Assembly (NCBI GenBank): GCA_900540805.1
Contig: UQHL01000012.1
Span: 1 to 64,000 of the forward strand
DNA: 64,000 nt
Direction of reading: 5' to 3'
From: an uncultured Eubacteriales bacterium
Lineage (GTDB): Bacteria; Bacillota; Clostridia; Christensenellales; Borkfalkiaceae
A model generated the notes under the pieces. It made no database searches. It was given only the letters and a program-made list of their open reading frames with translations, and had not been told where the DNA came from. Below, in pieces: positions 40,498 to 49,790 of this stretch (its first letter is position 1; each line of letters opens with the position of its first letter). Position numbers and translations under genes: made by a program.

Positions 40498-41730
40498 TCA
40501 CTTTATTGAGGGAAGCTCCATCACGTCCACGACCTTTCTTTCCTTATACTTTCCGCGCGTAAAATCGGGACATTCGACGGCAGCGGAGCCCTTTGCAATA
40601 GATTGCTCGGAAAGGGCGGTCACGCTCATCCAGGCAACCGCGTCATAAATATCGATCGGCATGGGCGTATGATCTTTTACGTGCATAAAGAAATGTTTCA
40701 GCATAACGTAATCCATGCCGCCGTGCCCCGCGTCGATCTGATCCTTGGTGATCGTCCGCCAATCGTCGGGCAGGTATTTGTTATATTCTTTCTGATTGAA
40801 AAACGCCTTTTTATACGGGTCACTTTCATGATTATATTTTCCGTCGTCGAGAATAACCGATTCCGTCGTCTGGCAATAGAAGCCCTTCGTTCCGCTCACC
40901 GTCAGACCACGCTCGTAAAGCCTCGGCAGCGTCGTGTCGAGTTTCAGAAAAATCGTCTCTCCGTTTTCGCATTCTATCATAGTGGTCGTCACGTCGCCCT
41001 GCCTAAACACAACGTCTTTCAACCGCTCGCTATATTTAGGCGTTTTTGCGATATATTCCTTCATTCCCTGCGATTTTGAAGACATCGCTACCAGTCTCAC
41101 GAAACGGTTTCCTCGGTTGATGTTTAAGATTTTTGCAATGGGTCCCAATTCGTGCGTAGGATAATTTTCGCAGTTATGGTTTTTATATTCTTCAAGCCGA
41201 TAATGGTGCGTATCGATACCGCCCGCGATTTCATCTCTCAAATCGTGGCAGTAATATCCTTGGCAAAAGGAAACTTCACCCAAAACTCCGTTCCGCACCA
41301 GCGAGGTCGCAAGCGCTTCCGACTCGTTATAACAGCAATTTTCAAGAAACATAAAGGGCGTTTGCGTCTCTTCGTAGCAGCCGACAAGTTTCCAGCAGTC
41401 CTCGATGCTGTGCGTGCCGCCCACTTCCATACCGACGGGAATCCCCGCCCGCAACGCTGCCATCGTCACTTTTACGTGCATATTCCACCCCGTCGCCACG
41501 ATAACCACGTCCACGCCCGCGGCCAGCACCTGCCGATAATCGTCCGTTTTCAGCGGTTCGGGGTCGCCGTTTTCGACAACTCTCCCCGCCGCGGCGTCCA
41601 TTCTGTCGCCAAATTTGTCGCAGACTGCCGCAATCCGAACGCCTTTGATATTCAGAATATTCGTCATCAAGCCGTTGCCGCGCTGCCCCAGCCCGATCAT
41701 ACCCACTTTAAGTATTTTTTCGTTTTCCAT
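40498..41730 (-). CDS. Gfo/Idh/MocA-family oxidoreductase
   Basis: A 410-residue NAD(P)-dependent enzyme. The dinucleotide site is VGMIGLGQRGNGLM near the N-terminus, and the second half is the usual substrate-binding sheet, with GGIDTHHYRLEEY and ENYPTHELGPIAKIL holding likely catalytic His/Lys-type residues. Some members of the family (GH109) hydrolyse N-acetylgalactosaminides through NAD, which would suit the GH20-like neighbour, but other members are sugar dehydrogenases. The ATG at 41730 has AAAGGA upstream; the frame extends 13 codons further without support. Confidence 0.82.
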   Translation of the reverse strand: MENEKILKVGMIGLGQRGNGLMTNILNIKGVRIAAVCDKFGDRMDAAAGRVVENGDPEPLKTDDYRQVLAAGVDVVIVATGWNMHVKVTMAALRAGIPVGMEVGGTHSIEDCWKLVGCYEETQTPFMFLENCCYNESEALATSLVRNGVLGEVSFCQGYYCHDLRDEIAGGIDTHHYRLEEYKNHNCENYPTHELGPIAKILNINRGNRFVRLVAMSSKSQGMKEYIAKTPKYSERLKDVVFRQGDVTTTMIECENGETIFLKLDTTLPRLYERGLTVSGTKGFYCQTTESVILDDGKYNHESDPYKKAFFNQKEYNKYLPDDWRTITKDQIDAGHGGMDYVMLKHFFMHVKDHTPMPIDIYDAVAWMSVTALSEQSIAKGSAAVECPDFTRGKYKERKVVDVMELPSIK

Positions 41731-41746
41731 AATTTTTCCTTTCGGG

Positions 41747-43624
41747 TCATAAACTCGACGCGGCGCCATTCCAATCGCGCCAAGAGATAATTTCTCCGTC
41801 CTTGCTTTTTACCAGCGGCAGCCTTTCCTCCTCCAGCTCCGCTATCCACTCCGTTTTCCCTTCAACGTAAGCTTCGAGAACGTCTTTGACGATCTCCAGA
41901 CGGAATGCGGCTCCACCGAGCGAGTTGTCCCAATATTCGCTGCCCTGCGGCTTAGCGAAAGAAAGGAAATAACTGCGGTAACTCTTATGAAAGCCGCGTA
42001 GCTTTTCCGCCGTTTGAGGAAGCTTTTCGGCGATCGCCTTCAGCGCGGCTTTATCCTCTTTATCATAGGCCGCCTTAATATTTTTACCGAGTTCCGCGCG
42101 GTGGGAAAGCGTTTCGCATAAAATGCTTTCCAGCTCAAAGATATAGGCATACGGGGAAACGCGCTCCGAAAGCTCTTTCAGTTCGGCCGCCTTCGCCGCA
42201 TATTCCTCCTGCGCACCGTCGGGAATGTGTCTGTCCAGAAGCCCGCAAAGAGGATCGTTTGCCAGGGCGTAAAAAGGCAGGTTGTTACCCTCCGCAACCG
42301 CAAGCTCGGAGCTTTCGTTCCCAATCACGTTCGGGCTGTCGAGCAGGCAAAACTCCGAATAAGTATATCCGAAAAGAAATTTGCAGCGCTTCTCCAAATC
42401 TATCCCCTCGCTTTCGCTCGTTTTTTCCGCGTAATTGTAATAGGACGGCAACACCGCAAACGGAGAAATTTTGCTCCCCCACCAGGTAACGAGAAGGTCG
42501 TCGATCCCGCATTGCAGACAGCCCTCGCGCGCCGTATCCACCAACCGTTCCGTAATACGGTTTTCGGGCGCGAAAGAGGTATAGCCGTGCGCCATGCTCG
42601 CAAAAGACACGTCGGGAGAAAGCTGACGGATATATCCGACGAAACGTTTGAACTCCGCCGTGTCGCGGATGACATAATTCCAAAAGATTAGCCGCACTTT
42701 AGGGAAACTTTCCCGTATTTCGCGGCTGAAATCCCGCCACAGCCATACGGGCGGCGTAATGTATCCCTTATAATTTATCTCGAACAAGTTGTCAAACCAA
42801 ACGGCGGGCTTTGTAAAGCCGTACTTTTCGGCAAGCGCAATAACCCTTTTTAAGTGTCGGATAAACAGCAGCGATCGGTCGGGGCCGCTGTCGTCGATAA
42901 ACCAATGATACCGCCCGAAACCCATAAAATAGGCTTCGTCCATTCCCAAATTGATTTTATCCGTACTAAAACAGTCCGCAAGGCTTTTCAGCATATTTTC
43001 TATCAGCTCGTACGTACGGGGATAATCGACGAGCAGCGTATCGCGTATATCGTGAAGTTCGCCGTATGCTTCCCACTTAAACAGTTGCGAAAGGTGTCCG
43101 AGCGTTTGAATACACGGCACAAGCTCCACCCCGAACAAGCGGGCATACGACACCATTTCTTTCAGTTCTTCCTTTGTATATCTGCCCTTTTTATAGCCAA
43201 AATAGGGTTCCCCGGGTATTTCATACGTCGTTTCGGTATATAATTCCAAATATGTATATCCCATCAGGGCATGCTGACGAACAAGCTGTTTTACCGTCGG
43301 GAGGTTCAGCACGGAAACGCTGCAATTTTGCATAGTTCCCAGCTCCTTCATCAGCGGCTTTACGCGGATCGTTTTGAGATTGTTTTCTGCCACGGCCTGC
43401 AAGGCGAGCGAAAACGCCCTGAAAAACGAAACTTTGTCATAATAGATAAACGTCGTTTTTTCCTCTCCGCCTCTTACGGTAATTTCGCGGCTGTCGGATA
43501 AAACAGCTTCTATAAGGCGCCCGTTCTCGGAAAATTCAAAGCCCAGCTGCTTCCGCAGCTCCGAGAGGCCGGCTAAAAAAAATCCGTCCCCCGCATATCT
43601 TATCTTTATCACTTTTCTCTCCAT
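41747..43624 (-). CDS. GH20-like beta-N-acetylhexosaminidase
   Basis: A 625-residue enzyme without a signal peptide, so cytoplasmic. After an N-terminal alpha/beta domain (about 1-110), the TIM barrel contains YTYLELYTETTYEIPGEPY and ELVPCIQTLGHLSQL, and the Asp-Glu catalytic pair of GH20 in KINLGMDEAYFMG. The C-terminal 200 residues are helical. It would remove terminal N-acetylhexosamine from imported oligosaccharides by substrate-assisted catalysis. ATG at 43624 (MERKVIK) lacks a strong ribosome site. A perfect hairpin lies just upstream. Confidence 0.75.
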   Translation of the reverse strand: MERKVIKIRYAGDGFFLAGLSELRKQLGFEFSENGRLIEAVLSDSREITVRGGEEKTTFIYYDKVSFFRAFSLALQAVAENNLKTIRVKPLMKELGTMQNCSVSVLNLPTVKQLVRQHALMGYTYLELYTETTYEIPGEPYFGYKKGRYTKEELKEMVSYARLFGVELVPCIQTLGHLSQLFKWEAYGELHDIRDTLLVDYPRTYELIENMLKSLADCFSTDKINLGMDEAYFMGFGRYHWFIDDSGPDRSLLFIRHLKRVIALAEKYGFTKPAVWFDNLFEINYKGYITPPVWLWRDFSREIRESFPKVRLIFWNYVIRDTAEFKRFVGYIRQLSPDVSFASMAHGYTSFAPENRITERLVDTAREGCLQCGIDDLLVTWWGSKISPFAVLPSYYNYAEKTSESEGIDLEKRCKFLFGYTYSEFCLLDSPNVIGNESSELAVAEGNNLPFYALANDPLCGLLDRHIPDGAQEEYAAKAAELKELSERVSPYAYIFELESILCETLSHRAELGKNIKAAYDKEDKAALKAIAEKLPQTAEKLRGFHKSYRSYFLSFAKPQGSEYWDNSLGGAAFRLEIVKDVLEAYVEGKTEWIAELEEERLPLVKSKDGEIISWRDWNGAASSL

Positions 43625-43654
43625 ATTTTTGACTTTAACGCTCCATCTTTGTTC

Positions 43655-43685
43655 CTGCCGCGGCAAAGGATTTTTGCCGCGGCAG
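43655..43685. repeat. Perfect 13-bp hairpin between two operon genes
   Basis: CTGCCGCGGCAAA (43655-43667) and its exact complement (43673-43685) enclose a 5-nt loop. On the operon strand no T run follows, so it may protect mRNA or attenuate expression of the GH20-like and later genes rather than end transcription. Confidence 0.7.
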
Positions 43686-43699
43686 AATGAAGCTCTTTT

Positions 43700-45742
43700 T
43701 TACTGCGTTTTGCTTCCCGCATAAATCGCCAATTCGTCTATATAGAACGTCGCTGTTTCGACACCGGCAATCTCCGTATTTAATGAAAATCTGTATTTCG
43801 TGACGCCTACCGTGTGCATATCGGGACATAAATCGGACAGCTTAAATTCTATTCTTTTCCATTCGGTATTGTTTGGAAGATTCTTATCCACACCTTTAAT
43901 ATAACTGCCGAAGTCGGTTCCGTAGCCCTCACTCCAAACAGAGCCGTCCTGCGTCGTCTGTAAACGTCCCGTCAAAGTAATCCACCTGTCGTTTTCAAGC
44001 GGCGCCTTCTGCTTAAACCAGAACCCCACGTATAAATTCGACCAATCCGTAGCCGAAGTGAGCCCAAAGATATCCGCTTTCCCCACTTCGCTCTCTATAT
44101 ACAGGAAACGACCGCGGGCGGGGCTCCCTGCCGGCTGTCCCGTCGAGCCCTTCGTAAACGTATATTTTAAGGACGAATTTCCCGCTTTGACGTACGCGGT
44201 GTCCGTGTTTATTTCCGAGGTATAGTTGCCGCTTAGAGACGTGAGGCTTTTCACTTTTACCTCACTTGCGTCCATGAGGGCTTTGCCGAATATCTTCAGT
44301 CCGTCGATATGAAAAGTTACGGGCTGCTCCCCTCCGATTTCCGAGCAGAGCGCAAAGCGATAGGCATCGACGTTTTGCGTGTGCATATCCTCAAACAATC
44401 CGTTGAGCGGGAACTCGACGTATTGCCAATCGGCGTTAGGTCCGATATCTTTATTCGCCACATAACCGCCGAACGTCATTTCGGCGCTGCCCTTCCAAAC
44501 ACCGCCCGACCGATTTTGCCAACGGACGGCAAGGTTGAGCGCCTGATTCGTTTTGACGTAAAAACCGACGTAGAGATTTCTCCAATCCGTTTCAGTCCCG
44601 AACAGGCCGAACGCATCGTTACCGGAAACGGCCGTTACTTCTTCCAGATAGAGAAATCTACCTCTGAGGGAAGTAATGATTCCGCTGCCGGGATTTACCG
44701 GCATTCCGTTTATAAACGTGTATTTAAGGGAAGATACGCCCTCTTTTACTGTTGTATTATCTATTTCCGCGCGATAGTTTTCCGACCATTCGGCGGTTTT
44801 TACGATTGTTTTTTCCGATTCGTCCGCCGCCGTAACAGAAATTTCAAACGCTTCGCTGTAAAGGCCGCTCGATTCGGCCATAATTGTCGCCGTACCTGCC
44901 GCCAGAGCAGTGAGCTCACCCGTATCGGGATCCACCGCAACCACCTCGGGCGCGGACGAAGTCCATTCCGAAACGATATGCACTTTTGAAGATACGCTCA
45001 ACACAAGCGTTGCACAGTCGTTTACATACATGGCAGAAGGCCCCGAAATTTCATACGCTAAAGCGCTTCCGCCCAGCACGTTTCGTATCCCCGTCGTCAC
45101 AAACTCTTCCAGAATAGGTTTATTTGACGTCAGCAGTGCAAATTCTTCAGGAGAATTTTTTTCAAGGTCTTCCGCATGATAAACAAGCTTATTCAGCGCG
45201 CGGCTGGACACCTCCTGCACCGAACGGATATTGTCCGAAAACCCCGCGTAAGCATACTCCGCCGTTCCGCCTTCGCCCGTTTTCTTAAACGCGACGCCAA
45301 ACCATTCGCGGTCGTAATTTTGTTCCAAAATCCCCACGATACTGTGCTCGAAATAACAAAGCTCGCCGCGTGTTTGCGCCGTTAGGTTTTCCACCACCGT
45401 AGGCGCCTTTGTTATCTTTCCTTCCTCATACGCTTTAGTAAACGCTTTTACATAGTCGGTCGTTTCGCCCAAAACTACGCCCGCCTTTGAAAAATAGTCG
45501 TTTGGAACGATTAAAAATCCGTAATTATCCTCCGCACGGTACTCCGCCGCAGGCAGAACGGCCTGAAACTTTACCCCCGAAGGCTCGTTCAGACGAATAG
45601 ACGCGCCCGCCGACATAGACAAACCGCTTTCCGTTGCCGCTGAGGCTGAAATAAATCGCCCCCCCCCCGCGCACAATGCGCCTGCACACAGCGAACAAAC
45701 AAATACCCCAAGACACGTCAATAAGATATTGTTTCTTTTCAT
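43700..45742 (-). CDS. Secreted modular surface protein with Ig-like domain and two carbohydrate-binding-like modules
   Basis: A 680-residue protein. A signal peptide (about 1-35) includes a Gly-Gly-Gly encoded by a run of ten Gs. A first domain (about 40-225) is shared by other gut Clostridia surface proteins but unnamed to me. A BIG2-like domain (about 235-310) contains VVAVDPDTGELTALAAGTATI. Two beta-sandwich modules follow, each with the pattern SSLKYTF, RGRFLYLE and DWRNLYVGF(Y/W), ending in TFHIDGLKIF or TFYIDELAIY; they look like carbohydrate-binding modules. No wall anchor is seen. ATG at 45742 overlaps the stop of the 42-aa gene (ATGA). Confidence 0.7.
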   Translation of the reverse strand: MKRNNILLTCLGVFVCSLCAGALCAGGGRFISASAATESGLSMSAGASIRLNEPSGVKFQAVLPAAEYRAEDNYGFLIVPNDYFSKAGVVLGETTDYVKAFTKAYEEGKITKAPTVVENLTAQTRGELCYFEHSIVGILEQNYDREWFGVAFKKTGEGGTAEYAYAGFSDNIRSVQEVSSRALNKLVYHAEDLEKNSPEEFALLTSNKPILEEFVTTGIRNVLGGSALAYEISGPSAMYVNDCATLVLSVSSKVHIVSEWTSSAPEVVAVDPDTGELTALAAGTATIMAESSGLYSEAFEISVTAADESEKTIVKTAEWSENYRAEIDNTTVKEGVSSLKYTFINGMPVNPGSGIITSLRGRFLYLEEVTAVSGNDAFGLFGTETDWRNLYVGFYVKTNQALNLAVRWQNRSGGVWKGSAEMTFGGYVANKDIGPNADWQYVEFPLNGLFEDMHTQNVDAYRFALCSEIGGEQPVTFHIDGLKIFGKALMDASEVKVKSLTSLSGNYTSEINTDTAYVKAGNSSLKYTFTKGSTGQPAGSPARGRFLYIESEVGKADIFGLTSATDWSNLYVGFWFKQKAPLENDRWITLTGRLQTTQDGSVWSEGYGTDFGSYIKGVDKNLPNNTEWKRIEFKLSDLCPDMHTVGVTKYRFSLNTEIAGVETATFYIDELAIYAGSKTQ
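45659..45668 (-). repeat. G10 homopolymer inside a signal-peptide coding region
   Basis: Ten consecutive C on the plus strand (G on the coding strand) lie about 75 nt after the start codon of the modular surface protein. Slippage by one base would shift the frame before the cleavage site, the usual design of a phase-variable switch. Confidence 0.7.
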
Positions 45743-45867
45743 TCGTCGGTCCTCCATATATCGTCGTAGATATCGTAAGTGATCTCTTTATCGCCGCTGG
45801 TCGTGATCACGTCATTTGCTTCCCACTCATATACCTCGCATTCCGGTGCCTCATAACGTTTTTGCAT
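45739..45867 (-). CDS. 42-residue small protein coupled to the surface protein gene
   Basis: An ATG at 45867 with a near-perfect ribosome site (AAGGAGGATAAGAA) opens a 42-residue frame: it begins MQKRYEAPECEVYEWEAND, continues VITTSGDKE and ends in an acidic, Tyr/Asp-rich tail. Its TGA overlaps the ATG of the next gene, and its last codons carry that gene's ribosome site, so the two are translated together. Short peptides beginning K-Y-E-x-P-E and with an ITTSG core recur in gut Clostridia as I recall, but I know no function. It could be a leader peptide, a regulator or a precursor. Confidence 0.65.
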   Translation of the reverse strand: MQKRYEAPECEVYEWEANDVITTSGDKEITYDIYDDIWRTDE

Positions 45868-45911
45868 TTCTTATCCTCCTTATGATACAAAATATTTTTT
45901 TTCAAAAAATT

Positions 45912-47936
45912 TTACTGCGCTTTGCTTCCCGCATAAATCGCCAATTCGTCTATATAGAACGTCGCCGTTTCCGCCGAGGTTTCCGTATTTAACGAAAATC
46001 TGTATTTCGTGACGTCCGTCTTATACATATCGGGGAACAGATCGGAAATCTTAAACTCCACGTATTGCCATTCCGTGTTGTTGGGACGATCGCTGTTCGC
46101 CTCGTATCTGCCGAAGCTCATTTCGTCGCTTCCCTTAAACGTCGTGCCGTCCTGAGAGGTTTGGAAACGCACCGCGAGATTGACCCAGGCATTTTCCAGA
46201 ACAGCCTCCTGCTTAAACCAGAAGCCCACATATAAATTCGACCAATCCGCAGCCGAAGTGAGCCCAAAGAGATCCGTTTCCCCCACTTCGCTCTCTATAT
46301 ACAGGAAACGACCTCTGGCAGGGCTCCCTGCGGGTTCCCCCGTCGCACCCTTCGTAAACGTATATTTTAAGGACGAATTTCCCGCTTTGACGTACGCGGC
46401 GTCGGCGTTTATTTCCGAGGTATAGTTATCGCTTAAAGCCGTCAGGGTCTTTATTTTCGTATCCCTTGCGTCCACGGGCGCTTTACTGAATATCTTCAGT
46501 CCGTCGATATAGAAGGAGACGGGCACGCCGTCCTGCGCGGACGCGATCTCGTTGCAAAGACACAGCTTATAGGCCGCCACCTCCTCGGTGTAGAGCTCGA
46601 AAAGATCGGACAGGGCAAATTCCACATACTGCCATTCGCTGCTCGCGGGGATATCCTTATGCGCCGTATAGCTGCCGAACTGCATCTCCTCGGCGCCCTT
46701 AAACGTTTTTCCGTCCGCCGAATTTTGAAAACGAACCGCGATGTTCAAAGCGTTTGTCGGCGAGTTGACCCAAAAGCCGAGATAGACGTTTTTCCAATCG
46801 TCAATCGTGAAATAATCGTTCAACGCACCGTCGGCGGAAAGAAGAAAGTTGCCGCGCATGGATGTCGGATAATTTTTCAGCGGGTCGCGGGTAAACGTAT
46901 ATTTTACCGAGGAGGCGCCTTCCTTTACTATCTCCGTATCGGTAGTCGCGGTATAGTTGGGCGAATACGAGGTGTAACAAACCATTTTTCTGTCCAATTC
47001 GTCTCCAGGAAGGCTTTCATAAGCCGCCCGCTTGATTTCTTCTTCCGTACGGGTTTCCAGATCGGGAAACTTTTCCGCGCTGTAATCCGCGATGTCTATG
47101 TTGCAAAGATAAACCGTATAGTCGTAAGGCGCGCGCTGCGTCTCGTCCGCACAGCGGATCTTAAACGAAAAGCCTCCCTTTTCCGAAAAATAGTTTTCCG
47201 TATAACCGATGCTGCGCAGCGACCAGGTGATTTTCGTCCACTCTCCTGCGGGAAGCTCGTCGTTCATATAGATTTCGTACGCCTCCGAATCCTTCGTCAG
47301 CTGCCAGCCGAGCTGCAAATTGTAGGGCGCGGCGTTATAGATATCCATCGTAAAGACCGCGTTTGCCCAATCCGTTACGCTGCACTCGGAAACGCCTTGC
47401 ATAAAGCTTCCGAAATTCACGCCGTCGTTGGTGATGTTCAAATGATCATACGAGCCCATATACCGCATGGAAAGAGCCGTTTCCGCATTCCCCGACAGGT
47501 ATTCCTTGCAGGCGGAAAGCGTTTTGATGACGCCCTCGTCGCACCAGGAGCTTATAAGTGCGTCCAAAACGGCGTTCGAGTTGAAATTGATCTTGATTTC
47601 CACCACTTCGCTGTCCTTACTGCCGTCTTTTTCGCCCTCGATCTCCAGCGTGACGTCATAAGGCTCGTTCTGCGTAAAAACGGTGCCGTCATTGGGAATA
47701 TCGTGCTTTTTGAATTCCCCGTCAAGGTAAAAAAGCTGTTTGATCGTATAGTTTACGCCCGCTTCCTTTTCTACCACGTTATCGATGGAATATGCCTTGC
47801 CTATATAAAGCGGCGCGCGGAACACCTCGTCTTTCAGGGTAAGCACGTAGGCCGCCGACGGTGCGCCGCACGCGACCGAAGCAAATAAAAAAACCACACA
47901 GATAAACAGCGCCGCTATTCTTAATTTTCCTTTCAT
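45912..47936 (-). CDS. Modular surface lipoprotein with carbohydrate-binding-like modules
   Basis: A 674-residue lipoprotein: the lipobox is FASVAC (Cys at about 23). An N-terminal domain (about 30-115) has an Ig/cadherin-like look; a module at about 120-300 and two tandem beta-sandwich modules at about 330-500 and 510-674 follow. The last two carry SSVKYTF or SSLKYTF, RGRFLYIE and DWSNLYVGFWF motifs, and the final one is almost identical to the last module of the protein encoded downstream. It probably binds glycans at the cell surface. ATG at 47936 has AAGGAG upstream. It lies between the sugar permeases and the 42-aa gene. Confidence 0.72.
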   Translation of the reverse strand: MKGKLRIAALFICVVFLFASVACGAPSAAYVLTLKDEVFRAPLYIGKAYSIDNVVEKEAGVNYTIKQLFYLDGEFKKHDIPNDGTVFTQNEPYDVTLEIEGEKDGSKDSEVVEIKINFNSNAVLDALISSWCDEGVIKTLSACKEYLSGNAETALSMRYMGSYDHLNITNDGVNFGSFMQGVSECSVTDWANAVFTMDIYNAAPYNLQLGWQLTKDSEAYEIYMNDELPAGEWTKITWSLRSIGYTENYFSEKGGFSFKIRCADETQRAPYDYTVYLCNIDIADYSAEKFPDLETRTEEEIKRAAYESLPGDELDRKMVCYTSYSPNYTATTDTEIVKEGASSVKYTFTRDPLKNYPTSMRGNFLLSADGALNDYFTIDDWKNVYLGFWVNSPTNALNIAVRFQNSADGKTFKGAEEMQFGSYTAHKDIPASSEWQYVEFALSDLFELYTEEVAAYKLCLCNEIASAQDGVPVSFYIDGLKIFSKAPVDARDTKIKTLTALSDNYTSEINADAAYVKAGNSSLKYTFTKGATGEPAGSPARGRFLYIESEVGETDLFGLTSAADWSNLYVGFWFKQEAVLENAWVNLAVRFQTSQDGTTFKGSDEMSFGRYEANSDRPNNTEWQYVEFKISDLFPDMYKTDVTKYRFSLNTETSAETATFYIDELAIYAGSKAQ

Positions 47937-47962
47937 AACCTTTCTCCTTATCATTTAAGGCC

Positions 47963-48838
47963 TTAAGCCTTAATACCGCCTTCCAGATTTATCGAAAAAA
48001 TTTTATTTTGCGTAAACACGTACAGAATGAGTACGGGGATCACGGAAATAATGAGGGCTGCGAAATACATGGTCGTTCCCCCCTCCGTAAAAGCCGAAAG
48101 AGTTTTGAGATTGTACAGTCCCGCCGAAAGGGTGGGATGGCTTTGCAGGTAGATCATCGGGGTCATATAATCCCCCCACAGCGAAATAACCGCCGAAAGC
48201 CACATGGTAAACACTGCGGGCGAAACCATCGGCAGCATGATCCGCAAAAATACGTAAAAGTTGCCCGCGCCGTCGATAAAAGCCGCCTCCGCATAATCCC
48301 ACGATACGTTTTTGAAATAGGAATACACGATCAGAAACGTATAATCGAAGCCTCCGCACGCCGTTATCCACATCAACCAGATATTATCGACGATTCCTAA
48401 ACTGCTCGCCAGAAGATAGCCCGCGCCCGCCGTCCCGAACAGGGGCAAAATTTGAACGACGATCGCTACGGAATAGATTATCTTCCTTCCGCGGAAAGAA
48501 TATTTGGATAAAATATACGCCGACATGCAGGAAGAAAAAACGTTCGCAACCGAAAAGGTAAGCGTAAAGATCAGGCTGTTGGCAAACATGCCGAGAATGT
48601 CGGTGTTTCGGTAGGTCAGGGAAAAAGCGTTGGCGTAATTTTTCCAGGCCCATACCTTAGGCAAGGCGAGCGTACTGTCGTTGAATTCTTTTACCGACTT
48701 AAAGGAATTGAAAAATACGTATATCATCGGAAGCAGAACCCAAATTGACAGAATCAACAAAAAAAGATGCATCAGCGGCAGAATGATTTTTTCCTGACCG
48801 GTGAATTTTTTCCAGCGGCTTTCCATTCTTTTATACAT
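47963..48838 (-). CDS. Carbohydrate ABC transporter permease (MalG/CUT1 type)
   Basis: A 291-residue permease with six membrane helices. The EAA loop that contacts the ATPase is DYAEAAFIDGAGNFYVFLRIMLP. It pairs with the permease encoded 10 nt upstream and with the solute-binding protein further up. The ATG at 48838 follows AAGGAG; the frame reaches back to 48883 without support. The importer probably brings in an oligosaccharide processed by the glycosidases of the operon. Confidence 0.88.
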   Translation of the reverse strand: MYKRMESRWKKFTGQEKIILPLMHLFLLILSIWVLLPMIYVFFNSFKSVKEFNDSTLALPKVWAWKNYANAFSLTYRNTDILGMFANSLIFTLTFSVANVFSSCMSAYILSKYSFRGRKIIYSVAIVVQILPLFGTAGAGYLLASSLGIVDNIWLMWITACGGFDYTFLIVYSYFKNVSWDYAEAAFIDGAGNFYVFLRIMLPMVSPAVFTMWLSAVISLWGDYMTPMIYLQSHPTLSAGLYNLKTLSAFTEGGTTMYFAALIISVIPVLILYVFTQNKIFSINLEGGIKA

Positions 48839-48848
48839 ATTTTTCTCC

Positions 48849-49772
48849 TTAAAAATCCACGGGCGAAACGAGCTTTTCCGCAAGCCATCTCAAAACGAGG
48901 GTCAGCGGCGCGATAACTCCCGTCATGAGCAGGCCGATCGCCGCGGGGTAATTGAAGTTTTCCCCGCTCCCCGACGTCGCGCTGAGGGTATGGCTCACGA
49001 GAAAATATCCGAGATTGGTGGTGTTGTAGCTTCCGCCCGTCAGCAGCATAACGTCGTTGTACGCCGCCCAGCCGCCCGCAAAGGACATTACCCACATAAT
49101 CCCCACCGTGGACCACGACAGGGGCAGCGCGAGATAGAAAAACTCACGAAACAGCCCGATGCCGTCGAGTTTGCCGCTGTCGAACAAGTCCTGCGGGATA
49201 CGGTTGAGCGCGCCCGTGATCAAAAGCACCGTGGCGCCCGAAATACCCACCCGCGTGATGAAATAGGTCGGTCGGGCGGAAACGTAATTGCCGAGCAGGC
49301 CGCTTTGTAAGATCTCGAAATTCCAATCGACGGAAAGCGCCTTACCGATTTGGACGATGGGACCCGTCGCGTCGAGCACATACGTCTGCATCATCGTGAT
49401 GATCACCGCGCCGACGATGGCGGGAATGTAAAAGACGACGCGAAAATACGTATGCCCGTAAAATTTTTTGAACAGAATAAACGACGCGAAAATCACGAGA
49501 GGCATGTTGACGAAATTGCCGATCGTAATTTCTATCAGCGTATTGATCAGGGCATATTTCAGCGGGCCGTCGTTTGAAAAATCCCGTTTCCAGGATTTGA
49601 AAAAGCGATCGAAATTTGCCAGTGAAAACTCCGTCGTATATTCGTCCTGAAACGCTATCGCAATCGAAGAAAAATTGAGATACAGCCAAAACACGAGAAA
49701 GTGCGTCACCGGTATCGCCAGCATCAATACGATAAAAATTCTGTCTTTCGTTTTTTTGTTCAATGCGTCCAT
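48849..49772 (-). CDS. Carbohydrate ABC transporter permease (MalF/UgpA type)
   Basis: A 307-residue permease. Six helices with the EAA-type loop IPQDLFDSGKLDGIGLFREFFYLALP, where the usual E-A-A is D-S-G, within the range of CUT1 permeases. It forms the channel with the next permease. No ATPase gene is present in the operon, so a shared MsmK/MalK-like ATPase from elsewhere is expected. ATG at 49772, 18 nt after the binding-protein stop. Confidence 0.87.
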   Translation of the reverse strand: MDALNKKTKDRIFIVLMLAIPVTHFLVFWLYLNFSSIAIAFQDEYTTEFSLANFDRFFKSWKRDFSNDGPLKYALINTLIEITIGNFVNMPLVIFASFILFKKFYGHTYFRVVFYIPAIVGAVIITMMQTYVLDATGPIVQIGKALSVDWNFEILQSGLLGNYVSARPTYFITRVGISGATVLLITGALNRIPQDLFDSGKLDGIGLFREFFYLALPLSWSTVGIMWVMSFAGGWAAYNDVMLLTGGSYNTTNLGYFLVSHTLSATSGSGENFNYPAAIGLLMTGVIAPLTLVLRWLAEKLVSPVDF

Positions 49773-49790
49773 ATCCTCATCCCCGCCCGA

